Counted from the stretch's first letter, positions 56,396 through 64,000 are shown. The stretch is 64,000 bases of DNA from Desulfobulbaceae bacterium (GCA_024640625.1 JAHEER010000015.1:1-64000); one strand, 5' to 3'. Numbers and translations: made by a program. The notes: generated by a model from the sequence alone, not told the origin.

Positions 56396-57351
56396 CGCGA
56401 GCCCGCTTGTTGTTCCTTGAAGCGGATCAGCGCTCCCAGCAGATCACAGTATGGTGTGGCGATATTGCTGGCCCTGCCGTGGGCGGAGACGTAGCCCACC
56501 AATCCATCCACTTCGGTGGGCTTGTGCTGTTCCAGATCCTGCAGCATCGAGGGCCGATGATCATAGGTTGCCGGGATGAGCGTCCCATAAAAGAAGCTCT
56601 TGTAGTGGTCCGGATTCTGCCAGGGCAGCCGGGCCCCTATGGCGCTGACCACCGCAAACGTCTCGTCGATTACGGCATCCATGACGGCTCTGGTCTCAGG
56701 GGCGTCGGCCAGGGTGCCGTAACTTACCCCGAGAACGGCGCCGAGCGGATTTAAGGCGCAATTGTAGAGCAGTTTGGCGAACAGCGACTGATGGACGTCC
56801 TCGACGGCGATACAGGGCAGGCCGGCCTGGGCGATGGCCTTGGCGATTGACGCAGCCTGTTCGGGAATCGTACCGCCGAGGCCGGCGCCGAGGTGCACGT
56901 CGTCGGCAGACACGGTGATGCGTATCTGGGCCGGACGGACTATTTCGAATCCGGTGATGACCCGGGCGCCGAAGCTCCTCTCGGCCCCGAGCACCTTAAT
57001 CAGCTGCTCGATGTTGCCGCACCCGTTCTGCATGGAAACCACGGGACAGTGACAGTTCTGAAGCGTGGATAGATCCTGAACCGCCGCCCGGGTGTTGTAG
57101 GATTTGGTGGTGAGCAGAATGGCGTCGTAGTGACGCCCCTCAGTGCCGGCAATCGAGGTGGTCAGTATCAGAGCGTCGGCCTCGATATGAAAGTCGCCGA
57201 AGATGCCGGTCACCGACAGACCGTCGGTTTTGATTGGTTCGACGAATCGTTCCCGCAGCACCAGCGTAACCTGGTGACCGTCGCTGGCCAGCATGCAGCC
57301 GAGAGCCTGCCCGAGAGCGCCGGCGCCGTAGATGAGAAAGTTGCGGATCAT
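56392..57351 (-). CDS. panE: 2-dehydropantoate 2-reductase (ketopantoate reductase family)
   Basis: This 319-aa NADPH-dependent reductase of the ApbA/PanE family would convert 2-dehydropantoate to pantoate for coenzyme A synthesis. The Rossmann loop FLIYGAGALGQALGCML and the catalytic Lys in VEDVHQSLFAKLLYNCALNPLGAVLG are both present. PanE-like paralogues with other substrates are frequent, so the family assignment is firmer than the pathway. It is convergent with the HerA-like gene and overlaps its stop by four bases. Confidence 0.88.
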   Translation of the reverse strand: MIRNFLIYGAGALGQALGCMLASDGHQVTLVLRERFVEPIKTDGLSVTGIFGDFHIEADALILTTSIAGTEGRHYDAILLTTKSYNTRAAVQDLSTLQNCHCPVVSMQNGCGNIEQLIKVLGAERSFGARVITGFEIVRPAQIRITVSADDVHLGAGLGGTIPEQAASIAKAIAQAGLPCIAVEDVHQSLFAKLLYNCALNPLGAVLGVSYGTLADAPETRAVMDAVIDETFAVVSAIGARLPWQNPDHYKSFFYGTLIPATYDHRPSMLQDLEQHKPTEVDGLVGYVSAHGRASNIATPYCDLLGALIRFKEQQAGSR

Positions 57352-57360
57352 GGATAGGGC

Positions 57361-57579
57361 CTACCTCCCCAGGTGCGACTGACGCTGCAGCCGTCGCGGA
57401 AGTTTGTGATCATAGTGCTCCTCCAAAAAGCGATGGATCGACTCGAGGCAGTCCCGGCGGCCGGCGAGGTGCTGCCGCTGGCTGGCGGAAAGCTGCGGGG
57501 CCTTTTTGATGGTAGTGTCGATGTCAGCCGTTCGCGCAGCGAGAACTTTATAGAGATCGAGAAGATAGGTGTAGGACAT
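57361..57579 (-). CDS. Small hypothetical helical protein, 72 aa
   Basis: This 72-aa, strongly helical, basic protein starts MSYTYLLDLYKVLAAR and ends in a basic stretch LPRRLQRQSHLGR. I do not recognise it. It aligns loosely, in spacing of Tyr, Leu, Ala and a late H-x-D-type region, with the small protein encoded just upstream, suggesting an old tandem duplication. ATG 57579 is chosen; the open frame extends 15 codons upstream. It lies nine bases before panE on the same strand. Confidence 0.65.
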   Translation of the reverse strand: MSYTYLLDLYKVLAARTADIDTTIKKAPQLSASQRQHLAGRRDCLESIHRFLEEHYDHKLPRRLQRQSHLGR

Positions 57580-57620
57580 GACGAGTGTAAATTGGGGTAC
57601 TGATTCGCTTGCGGAGCGTA

Positions 57621-57821
57621 TCACTGATAATACACAAAATTTTGCAGATCAACATGCGCTTTGAGATAGGTGCGCAGCCAGGCCAGTTCTTCGAGTTGGC
57701 CCTGCCAATAGGACTGCATCGGCTCATTACCGGTGTGCTCGGCTGCGGCCAACCGTTGGCCGGCCTTATCTATCTTCGCGGTAATGAAATCGTGAAATTG
57801 AACAGAGTATTCATTGGGCAT
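57621..57821 (-). CDS. Small hypothetical helical protein, 66 aa
   Basis: This 66-aa protein begins MPNEYSVQFHDFITAKIDKAG and has an overall two-helix pattern with LEELAWLRTYLKAHVDLQNF near the end. Its layout resembles the following gene's product. No family is recognised. It precedes the 72-aa gene by 41 bases, and both precede panE, so they could share a transcript. No strong ribosome site is visible. Confidence 0.6.
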   Translation of the reverse strand: MPNEYSVQFHDFITAKIDKAGQRLAAAEHTGNEPMQSYWQGQLEELAWLRTYLKAHVDLQNFVYYQ

Positions 57822-57869
57822 CGGCTTCGGTCCTGGCTAGTTTGATTATCTACCGCATCGACTATTCTG

Positions 57870-58009
57870 TACATAGCGACACAAGTCCAAGCCATCCCTC
57901 ATGCAGCGTTACTCGCTGTGGTGGTTGCCCACCGCGCTAGCAGGCTGCTCCGCCGGCTCCTCGCTCGCGTCTTGCCTGACTGGGCGCCTTGAACTTATGT
58001 CGTTATGTA
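57870..58009. repeat. 140-bp element with 22-bp imperfect terminal inverted repeats
   Basis: The left end 57870-57891 (TACATAGCGACACAAGTCC and three more bases) and the right end 57988-58009 are reverse complements at 19 of 22 positions. The interior has small hairpins CAGCG-TTACT-CGCTG and GGTGG-TTGC-CCACC and no ORF. It lies between the B12-regulated small gene and the 66-aa gene. The structure fits a short non-autonomous mobile element or a structured repeat. No transposase is in the window. Confidence 0.6.
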
Positions 58010-58113
58010 TAAGTAGTTGATTTTAAAAATCCAGGCTGAACCGAAGTTTAGGCGCGCTTACCCCTGCCGGTACAGGCCAGCAGGGGGAAACGCATGGTCC
58101 CGATGCGGATCGA

Positions 58114-58251
58114 TCAGGATTTGCTTTTAGACGGTTGCTTTCTGGCTGGCTTTTTGTAGCGCAGACACTTTCTCAGGATTGCCTGAAAGGTATCCCAGTC
58201 TCTGGTGGTCAGCGCGCCGTTTTTGGCAAAGGTGATTTCGGTGTTGTGCAT
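58114..58251 (-). CDS. 45-aa basic protein under a cobalamin riboswitch
   Basis: The ATG at 58251 follows a GAGGAG ribosome site at the right distance and encodes 45 residues: MHNTEITFAKNGALTTRD at the N-terminus and a lysine/arginine-rich tail (KKPARKQPSKSKS). It is the first and apparently only gene after a complete cobalamin riboswitch and its intrinsic terminator. I recognise no family, and there is no signal peptide or membrane helix. The open frame extends further upstream through the terminator, but the SD fixes this start. The basic tail could bind nucleic acid, which is speculative. Confidence 0.7.
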   Translation of the reverse strand: MHNTEITFAKNGALTTRDWDTFQAILRKCLRYKKPARKQPSKSKS

Positions 58252-58289
58252 GACTTTCTCCTCGGCTTCTGGGGAGGCCGGGGACAATG

Positions 58290-58327
58290 AAAAAGGGCCC
58301 CCGGACCATAATTGGTCTGGGGGCCCT
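58290..58327 (-). terminator. Intrinsic terminator (expression platform) of the cobalamin riboswitch
   Basis: On the minus strand a 14-bp stem (58326-58313 with 58308-58295, one G-U pair) with a TAAT-complement loop is followed by TTTTT. It sits between the aptamer and the 45-aa gene, so ligand-dependent folding should decide between termination and read-through. Confidence 0.88.
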
Positions 58328-58387
58328 GTCACCTCAGACGGGTTCCGCCCAATCCCTGATCCGCGGGGATTGATCGGTCTGCTTCCC

Positions 58388-58551
58388 AAGGCAGGTCTTC
58401 TGACTTCCGGATCGTCCCGCGCATCGCGCCTTCCCAATCAAAGATCAGTGGCAGTGCCTGGTCGGCACCGGCGATGCAGGTCCCCGGTCACAGCGGCGGG
58501 CCCGTTCCCGGTTTGCACGGGATTCCCTTTTACGTCCAATGGACACCTGGG
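58388..58551 (-). ncRNA. Cobalamin (B12) riboswitch
   Basis: Read on the minus strand, the conserved blocks occur in order: GGGAATC (58527-58521), GTGCAAACCGGGAA, the core CCGCCGCTGTGACC (58499-58486), GCCACTG (58452-58446), GGGAAGGCGC, and the B12-box-like GAAGTCAGAAGACCTGCC that ends at 58390. These match the known adenosylcobalamin aptamer family. It sits between a sigma-70 promoter and a terminator, and reads toward the 45-aa gene. Confidence 0.93.
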
Positions 58552-58558
58552 TAGTCGA

Positions 58559-58587
58559 TTTGTATCTCGAATATACGGGCCTGTCAA
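58559..58587 (-). promoter_or_regulatory. Sigma-70 promoter of the cobalamin riboswitch unit
   Basis: On the minus strand a perfect -35 TTGACA (58587-58582) is followed after 17 bases by TACAAA (58564-58559). The aptamer begins about eight bases downstream, so transcription would start right at its 5' end. Confidence 0.7.
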
Positions 58588-58726
58588 CAGACAACTGGTA
58601 TCCGCCTGGCGACCTCTCTATCAGTGACGGGTTTGATCGGCAGAATGCCAGGGAGATAACGCGCCTGACACTGGCTAACGACAATTATTTTTTGGCGCTG
58701 ACGATAGAGGCTGATGAGGAAATTAA

Positions 58727-59608
58727 TCAGCCCTTCTTGCCGCCGCTGAAAGTTGCCAGGAAAATCCCCGCGAACACCAGAGCGATGCCCTGCAGGTGAA
58801 ATAGTTCTATCGACTCACCCAGGAACATAATTGCCATTATCGAGCTGAACACCGGCATCAGGTGGATGAATACGCCGGCCCGGTTGGCGCCGATATCTCG
58901 CACCGCACGGTTCCAGAAAATAAAGGCAAGTACCGACGGAAAGATTGCCACGTAGACGATGGTCGTCAGCGTCGGTAGATTGGCTGTCAGCCCATAGCCC
59001 ATGCCGAGTTCCAGAAAATAGAACGGCAGGATGCCGATTAAACCGGCGACCATGATCCCGAGCAGGTAGGAGAAGGGGTGCAGCTCATCGGGAAAGCGTT
59101 TCAGGTTCACTGAATACAGGGCCCAGGCCAGCCCGGCACAGAGCACCAGCAGGTCGCCCCGGTTGAAGTCCAGTTCGACCAGCGAACCAAGCTTGCCGCC
59201 GACTATGATCAGGGCCACGCCCGACAGCGAGACAAGGATGCCCGCCCATTGCCTGAGGCTCAGCGGTTCCTTGTTAATGAATAGCGAGCAGAGGGCGATC
59301 AGGATCGGGACACAGGAGTTAATCAAGACCGCGTTGACCGCGGTGGTCGATTGAACGGCCAGGTAAATCAGGGAGTTGAAACCGGTGACTCCGAGCAGTC
59401 CCTGGATGATGATGAATCTGCGTTCGCGGTAGACGATGCCGCGCTGGCTCAGGAAGGTGCGCCAGCTGAAAGCCAGCATGATTGCCAGCGCCAGCGCCCA
59501 ACGCCAGAATGACAGGGCCAGCGGCGGAATGTCGGCGTGCATTCCTCGACTGAGCACGAAGTTGCCCGACCAGAAAAGAGTGGTGAGAACGAGCAGAAGA
59601 TACGGCAT
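58727..59608 (-). CDS. EamA-type DMT superfamily transporter
   Basis: This 293-aa protein has ten predicted helices in two EamA repeats (WSGNFVLSRGMHADIPPLALSFWRW in the first, LAGLAWALYSVNLKRFPDEL-like LCAGLAWALYSVNLKRF in the second). Such proteins export amino acids or other small metabolites, and the substrate is unknown. It lies upstream of the riboswitch unit on the same strand but is separated from it by 140 bases containing that unit's own promoter. Confidence 0.9.
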   Translation of the reverse strand: MPYLLLVLTTLFWSGNFVLSRGMHADIPPLALSFWRWALALAIMLAFSWRTFLSQRGIVYRERRFIIIQGLLGVTGFNSLIYLAVQSTTAVNAVLINSCVPILIALCSLFINKEPLSLRQWAGILVSLSGVALIIVGGKLGSLVELDFNRGDLLVLCAGLAWALYSVNLKRFPDELHPFSYLLGIMVAGLIGILPFYFLELGMGYGLTANLPTLTTIVYVAIFPSVLAFIFWNRAVRDIGANRAGVFIHLMPVFSSIMAIMFLGESIELFHLQGIALVFAGIFLATFSGGKKG

Positions 59609-59712
59609 TGGGTGCCACTCAGAAATGCCGTAGGTTACGTTGATTACAACCGATCAGGCGTCGATTTTGGTGAACGAAGCAAGAGATCCAGCTGGGCAGC
59701 TTTACCGGATTG

Positions 59713-60288
59713 TTACTCATAGTCGCTCAGGGTGCAGGACTCAATATGATTGCTGGAGAGACCTATGAAACTATTGCCCAGATCAATCTCGAACCTTTCC
59801 CATTTATCACCTGTCCGGAGAACCTCATAAACTCTTACGTCGGTCAGTGCGAAGTAACGCTGCTTGGTCTTGTTTTTAAAAAGACCGTGGAAGGTCCCGA
59901 AGATAAAGAAAAAAGAATCACCTCTCATCTCGGTAATGATCTTGGCCTTGGCACGCTCATCTTTGGCTTTGGCTGAAAGGGTCTGGGCCCTCATTTTTTC
60001 TGCGGAACTGCCGGATTCCGTAAGTCGATCAGTAAAGAAGATGATGTCCGAGAGACGGATTTGAAGCTTTTTGAAGGACGTGAGTTTGTCTGCACCGTGG
60101 ACGGAGACATCAACGTCATACATGAGTATCGCGTCATCAAAGCTTTTCTCGGCAGGATTCTTCCAGTAGATGGTGGAACTGTTTAACTGGTCGATGGTGC
60201 GAATGCCGTCGTTTTTCAGATCAACCTTGCCAGTGTATTTCTTGTTCGGAGTGAAAAGAATGATTTCCCTCTGGATGGACTCCTGCAT
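59713..60288 (-). CDS. Hypothetical protein, 191 aa
   Basis: This soluble 191-aa protein of unknown function has an N-terminal beta-rich region (QREIILFTPNKKYTGKV, then IRTIDQLNSSTIYWKN). Next comes a strand pattern ending RLSDIIFFTD, a helical Lys/Ala-rich linker (EKMRAQTLSAKAKDERAKAK), and a second beta-rich region FFFIFGTFHGLFKNKTKQRYFALTDVRVYEVL. It resembles proteins annotated with PilZ-like or DUF6812-type N-termini, but I cannot confirm this. A strong GGAGGGGG ribosome site fixes ATG 60288, although the frame extends upstream. It shares no evident operon. Confidence 0.65.
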   Translation of the reverse strand: MQESIQREIILFTPNKKYTGKVDLKNDGIRTIDQLNSSTIYWKNPAEKSFDDAILMYDVDVSVHGADKLTSFKKLQIRLSDIIFFTDRLTESGSSAEKMRAQTLSAKAKDERAKAKIITEMRGDSFFFIFGTFHGLFKNKTKQRYFALTDVRVYEVLRTGDKWERFEIDLGNSFIGLSSNHIESCTLSDYE

Positions 60289-60537
60289 ATCCCCCTCCTG
60301 TATGAGTATTGTCGCCCGGTGAGACCGAAATATCCTAGAAACAGATATTACCTCGAATTTGGCGGATGTCATCTTTTTTCAAGCTGATCGATAGCTTAGA
60401 CCATATTTTGTGCATCTGCAAATAAAGGCTGAATTTGTTAGCGAGATGGTGTACTTATTGTAATCAATAACAAAAAATGTAGTACCCGGGAATTCGCCGG
60501 GTTGCTGCGGGGATCAACACGTTACCAGGCGAGCACC

Positions 60538-62241
60538 ATGGCAAAGAAGATAGTGGTAATCGGGGCAGTGGCCCTGGGCCCCAAGGTCGCATGTCGACTG
60601 CGAAGGTTGGACCCGGAGGCGCAGATAACGCTGATCGACCGGGATGATCTGATCTCTTACGGGGGATGTGGAATACCCTATTATGTCGGCGGTGATATCA
60701 ATGACCTGGAGGATCTTTACAAAACCACCTCCCATGCCCTGAGGGATGAGACCTTTTTTCGGGAAATCAAAGGGGTCGAGGTTCTTACCTGCGTTGAAGC
60801 AATTGCCATCGACCGGAAAAACCATCAGGTGCTGATCCAGGAGCTTGGAAGCGGGACGACCCGGCAGCTTGATTATGACAAGCTGGTGCTGGCCACCGGT
60901 GCCCGGGCAATCCGTCCGCCCTTTCCGGGTGCTGATCTTCCCGGTGTGCTGACCGTCTCCAACCTCCACGATGCCGAACAGATAAAGCTGTTGATGACCC
61001 AGGGCAAAATAGGTAATGCCGTGGTCATCGGCGGTGGTGCCATAGGTCTGGAGATCAGCGAGGCGCTCACCGATCTGTGGGGCATTGAAACCACCCTGAT
61101 CGAGATGGAAGATCAGGTGCTGCCGACTCTGCTGGGCAAATGTATCGCCCGGGCAGTTGCAACCGAGCTGCGGCGCAACGGAGTCAACCTCATGCTGGCC
61201 GAGCGGGTCATGAAGATAAACGGGCACGCCCGGGCGAAGGGGCTAGAAGTCCATACCACTTCGGGAATAATGCCGACCGATGTAGTCATCCTTGCTGCGG
61301 GAGTCAAACCCAATACCGATCTGGCAGCCAAGGCAGGCATTGCTTTGGGGCGCAGCGGCGGGATACTGGTGGACCGCAGGCTGCGGACCAACGATCCCGA
61401 TATCTATGCCGGCGGCGACTGCATCGAACTCAGAAACCTGGTCAGCGGAGAAAACAGTCTGATGGCGCTCGGTTCACTGGCCAACAGGCAGGGAAGGGTA
61501 ATCGCCACCAATTTAAGCGGCGGTTCCAGCCATTTCACCGGTACGGTGGGTACCTTTTGCGTCAAGGTCTTTGATATCGGGGTATGCAAGGCGGGATTGA
61601 CCTATCGCCAGGCCAAAGAGACCGGCTACGATCCGGTTTATTCGGTGGTCGCCCAACCCGACCACGCCCATTTCTATCCCAACGCCGAATTCATTTACGT
61701 GTCGCTGGTGGCTGACAGAAAGACCAGGAAAATTCTCGGCATCGAGGCCGCGGGAAGGCATGGGGACGGTGTCAAGGCGCGGGTGGATACGGTGGCCGTC
61801 ATGCTGAAAAACGGCATCGACGTCGATGAGGTGTGCTGCCTCGAGACCGGATATGCCCCCCCGTTTGCCTCGGCCATGGACGTGATCAACAACGCCGGCA
61901 ACAGTCTCGACAATATTCTGGCCGGCATGAACCGGCCCATTGACGCCGCCGATTTTCTGGTTGAATTTTCCCGGCACGCGCGCCGGGTACTGGATATACG
62001 GGGGGAGCTCGAGGCCCGGCCCTTCGTGGAAAAATTCGGCTCCCGCTGGGTCAACGTACCCCAGAGAGAACTGCGCACCCGCTACCCGGAAATCCCTGCC
62101 GATGAACCGCTGTTCGTCATCTGCGATACCGGATCCAGATCTTACGAAGCGCAGGTATTTCTGCATACCAAAGGGATCACCGACACCTTGCACATCCAGG
62201 GCGGGTATGCGATGATCAAGGTCACTGACCCGGAATTCTGA
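60538..62241 (+). CDS. FAD-dependent pyridine nucleotide-disulfide oxidoreductase with rhodanese domain (CoA-disulfide reductase type)
   Basis: This 567-aa protein has two parts. Residues 1-450 are a CoA-disulfide reductase/NADH oxidase-like flavoprotein, with an FAD region VVIGAVALGPKVACRLRR, the redox Cys in YGGCGIPYYVGGD, and an NAD(P)H loop VVIGGGAIGLEISEAL. Residues 470-567 are a rhodanese domain with the active loop CDTGSRS. Such fusions reduce CoA disulfides or polysulfides and persulfides. The first glycine motif reads GAVALGPKVA, altered from GxGxxG. I chose ATG 60538. A hairpin CCCG-N9-CGGG precedes it. Confidence 0.9.
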   Translation: MAKKIVVIGAVALGPKVACRLRRLDPEAQITLIDRDDLISYGGCGIPYYVGGDINDLEDLYKTTSHALRDETFFREIKGVEVLTCVEAIAIDRKNHQVLIQELGSGTTRQLDYDKLVLATGARAIRPPFPGADLPGVLTVSNLHDAEQIKLLMTQGKIGNAVVIGGGAIGLEISEALTDLWGIETTLIEMEDQVLPTLLGKCIARAVATELRRNGVNLMLAERVMKINGHARAKGLEVHTTSGIMPTDVVILAAGVKPNTDLAAKAGIALGRSGGILVDRRLRTNDPDIYAGGDCIELRNLVSGENSLMALGSLANRQGRVIATNLSGGSSHFTGTVGTFCVKVFDIGVCKAGLTYRQAKETGYDPVYSVVAQPDHAHFYPNAEFIYVSLVADRKTRKILGIEAAGRHGDGVKARVDTVAVMLKNGIDVDEVCCLETGYAPPFASAMDVINNAGNSLDNILAGMNRPIDAADFLVEFSRHARRVLDIRGELEARPFVEKFGSRWVNVPQRELRTRYPEIPADEPLFVICDTGSRSYEAQVFLHTKGITDTLHIQGGYAMIKVTDPEF

Positions 62242-62383
62242 TGGGAACCTTGAAAAATTGTCTTGCCGCTCAATGCCTGGGGCGGGCGCGAAAATTTTCT
62301 TCTCGGGCGCACCGCCTTTTGATCGTGAAGCCCATTCTGATTTTTGTGAGATTCCCTTATTTACCGCAGCACCATAAATTGGC

Positions 62384-62893
62384 ATGCGACAACTAAAGTT
62401 TGACCCCATCGGCGTGATCAGAACGCCCTATACCAGCCTCGAGGATATGCCAATCCAACCCGGCGGTGGCAAAGATGAGCTGGGGGAACTGATCATCAAA
62501 CCGCACTACTCTGCTGGATTAGCTGACCTTGAAGGTTTCAGCCATATCTATCTGCTCTATTTTTTTCACCGCACAACCGTTACCAGAATGCGGGTGATCC
62601 CTTTTCTGGATGATAAACCGCGGGGAGTGTTTGCCACCCGCGCGCCGGTTCGTCCCAATCACATTGGTCTGTCCGTGGTTGAACTGATCGGGATCGAGGG
62701 CCGCCGGGTGAAGATCAAAAATATCGATATCATTGATGGTACGCCGTTGCTGGACATAAAGCCGTATATCAAGGTATTTGATGGAGTCGAGGAGTGCCGT
62801 TCGGGCTGGATGGAAGCGGTGCGCCTCGAGGTGGAGGCGCACCGTTCGGATAATAGATTCTCTGAAGAAAAGAGTAAGGGTGGAAACTCCTGA
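62384..62893 (+). CDS. TrmO/TsaA-like tRNA m6t6A37 methyltransferase
   Basis: This 169-aa protein of the TrmO (TsaA/YaeB) family methylates N6-threonylcarbamoyl-adenosine at tRNA position 37 using SAM. The core is FDPIGVIRTPY, LEGFSHIYLLYFFH, and GVFATRAPVRPNHIGLSVVELIG, all characteristic. It is shorter than E. coli TrmO and lacks its C-terminal extension, as in many bacteria and archaea. The next gene starts 17 bases downstream in another frame. Confidence 0.9.
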   Translation: MRQLKFDPIGVIRTPYTSLEDMPIQPGGGKDELGELIIKPHYSAGLADLEGFSHIYLLYFFHRTTVTRMRVIPFLDDKPRGVFATRAPVRPNHIGLSVVELIGIEGRRVKIKNIDIIDGTPLLDIKPYIKVFDGVEECRSGWMEAVRLEVEAHRSDNRFSEEKSKGGNS

Positions 62894-62909
62894 GGCACTA
62901 GATAGAAAG

Positions 62910-63332
62910 ATGGGCACCACCGATATGGACCATAACCGGGAGATAGAAACCTTTATCGCCCAGTGGCCGGAGAGTTCTGATAGCTGCCGCGAGGTTTTCA
63001 GCAGGCTCTTTGATTTTTTAAGCGGATTGAAAGGGGCTGAGATCGAGTTTCGTATTCGGCCGGGGATTAGCTATTCATTGCGCGGAGTGCCTGCGGATGT
63101 CTCCGATGTCCCGCTGTTCGTCATGATTGACGTTATCGAGGATCAGCCCCGTTGGCTGTCGGTCTGTTTTTACCAGCAGATGGTCACCGATCCCGAAGGT
63201 CGGGGCGACTTGATACCAGGCGGTCTGCTGGGAGAAGACGGACTCTGTTTCGATGTCGAGTCTGAGGATGCCAGTGTGATAGAATATCTGCAGCAGCGCA
63301 TTAGCGAAGCCTGCAAAGCCGCGAGCAAATGA
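62910..63332 (+). CDS. Hypothetical protein, 140 aa
   Basis: This 140-aa soluble protein has a helical N-terminus (REIETFIAQWPESSDSCREVFSRLFDFLSGL) and a beta-rich middle (IEFRIRPGISYSLRG, then PLFVMIDVIEDQPRWLSVCFYQQMV). Its C-terminus contains ESEDASVIEYLQQRISEAC. I do not recognise the family; the pattern suggests a small alpha/beta domain. ATG 62910 is used; ATG 62925 is an alternative, and neither has a strong ribosome site. Its stop overlaps the approach to the MBL-fold gene, suggesting co-translation. Confidence 0.7.
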   Translation: MGTTDMDHNREIETFIAQWPESSDSCREVFSRLFDFLSGLKGAEIEFRIRPGISYSLRGVPADVSDVPLFVMIDVIEDQPRWLSVCFYQQMVTDPEGRGDLIPGGLLGEDGLCFDVESEDASVIEYLQQRISEACKAASK

Positions 63333-63333
63333 G

Positions 63334-64000
63334 ATGGGAAGCATAACGATCGTCGTCGACAACAAGGCCGGAGAGGGGTTCGCGGCCGAGCACGGCTTTG
63401 CGCTGTGGATCGAAGAGGGGGGACGCACCATCCTTTTCGATACGGGCAACCAGGAGGCCCTGCTGCCAAACTGCAGGAGATTGGACCTGAGTTTCTCCAG
63501 CCTGACCGACCTGGTTCTCAGCCACGGCCACTATGACCATACCGGGGGGGTGGATTCGGTAGTGAGCGAAGCGGGCGCTATCCAGGTGTATCTGCATCAG
63601 GCAGCCATGCAGCCGCGCTACGCCAATGGCGAGGATGAGTTGAGATCGGTGAGGATGCCGGCCGCTTCAATGCGGTCGCTCTGGGAGCTGCCGGATGACT
63701 CGATTCACTGGCTCACCCATCCGCTTAATCTGGGTGAGCACATAGGAATTACCGGTCCAATTTCCCGGTTGACCGAGTATGAAGATACGGGCGGCGCTTT
63801 TTACTACGATCCCGGGGGTAGTCGGCCTGATCCCATCGACGATGACAATGCGCTCTGGCTGCGCAGCCCTGAGGGGCTGGTTGTCTGTGTCGGCTGCAGC
63901 CATGCCGGTATCGTCAATACCCTGCAGACGATTAGGCAGATCACCGGCGAAACAAGGATCCGCTCCGTCATTGGCGGCCTGCACCTGATCAATGCTTCAG
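63334..64000 (+). CDS. Metallo-beta-lactamase-fold hydrolase, 3'-truncated by the window edge
   Basis: The reading frame opens at ATG 63334 (MGSITIVVDNKAG) one base after the previous stop and runs off the end of the window. The zinc motif HxHxDH is present in LSHGHYDHTGG (about residue 64). A later His occurs in VGCSHAGIVNTL, typical of the class related to dihydropteroate-synthase-linked beta-lactamase-fold proteins (7,8-dihydropterin-6-methyl-4-phosphate-synthase group). At least 222 residues are visible. The substrate cannot be determined. No stop is visible in the window. Confidence 0.9.
   Translation, partial: MGSITIVVDNKAGEGFAAEHGFALWIEEGGRTILFDTGNQEALLPNCRRLDLSFSSLTDLVLSHGHYDHTGGVDSVVSEAGAIQVYLHQAAMQPRYANGEDELRSVRMPAASMRSLWELPDDSIHWLTHPLNLGEHIGITGPISRLTEYEDTGGAFYYDPGGSRPDPIDDDNALWLRSPEGLVVCVGCSHAGIVNTLQTIRQITGETRIRSVIGGLHLINAS

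Overview
The window looks like chromosomal DNA of a marine-type anaerobic or facultative Desulfobacterota bacterium, with the Desulfobulbales as my best guess. The grounds are gene content (a complete Na+-NQR operon, a split Mrp/Mbh-type Na+/H+ antiporter, two TRAP uptake systems, glycolate/lactate-type Fe-S proteins) and moderately high, even GC. The placement is inference, because there is no rRNA or other firm phylogenetic marker. I found no tRNA, rRNA, CRISPR array, prophage or intact insertion sequence.

Layout. 0-11 kb is housekeeping: glutamate synthase (gltB cut by the left edge, gltD), a CLC chloride transporter, chorismate synthase, a small SCO1/cytochrome c/lipoprotein operon, an ABM-domain protein, a CBS protein and a cytidylate-kinase-like protein. 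11.3-19.4 kb is an Mrp-type antiporter operon of eleven genes, with three antiporter-like subunits and no classical MrpA, preceded by a structured leader that may be a Na+-responsive RNA. 19.4-22.4 kb has a stand-alone cNMP-binding protein, a DsrE-like protein and a sugar kinase/nucleotidyltransferase pair ending in a perfect 25-bp palindrome. 22.4-26.1 kb encodes a biotin carboxylase and a fused carboxyltransferase. 26.4-32.4 kb has corC, lnt, prfB (with its programmed +1 frameshift), a GlcF-like Fe-S protein and an enolase-superfamily enzyme.

32.6-37.2 kb holds OsmC, TRAP transporter 1 and an isocitrate-lyase-family lyase. 37.7-40.6 kb holds an RND exporter and a DUF4156 lipoprotein. 41-46.4 kb is a six-gene catabolic operon (DUF2848, nitrilase-type hydrolase, DUF1445 hydro-lyase, TRAP transporter 2). 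46.6-53.7 kb is apbE-nqrABCDEF plus a small NqrM-like gene. 54-64 kb has a HerA-like ATPase, a ketopantoate-reductase-like gene, two small paralogous genes, a 140-bp inverted-repeat element, a cobalamin riboswitch unit that controls only a 45-aa protein, an EamA exporter, a CoA-disulfide-reductase/rhodanese fusion, a TrmO-like methyltransferase and a truncated metallo-beta-lactamase-fold gene.

How it fits together. Sodium energetics is the main theme: Na+-NQR and the Mrp complex could make and exchange a sodium gradient, which TRAP transporters normally use for carboxylate uptake. The enzymes beside each TRAP system probably process its substrate. The most unusual loci are the complete promoter-riboswitch-terminator-SD unit in front of a 45-aa gene of unknown function (58.1-58.6 kb), the structured leader of the Mrp operon, the galacturonokinase-like salvage pair, and the carboxyltransferase fusion with an AccA-then-AccD domain order.
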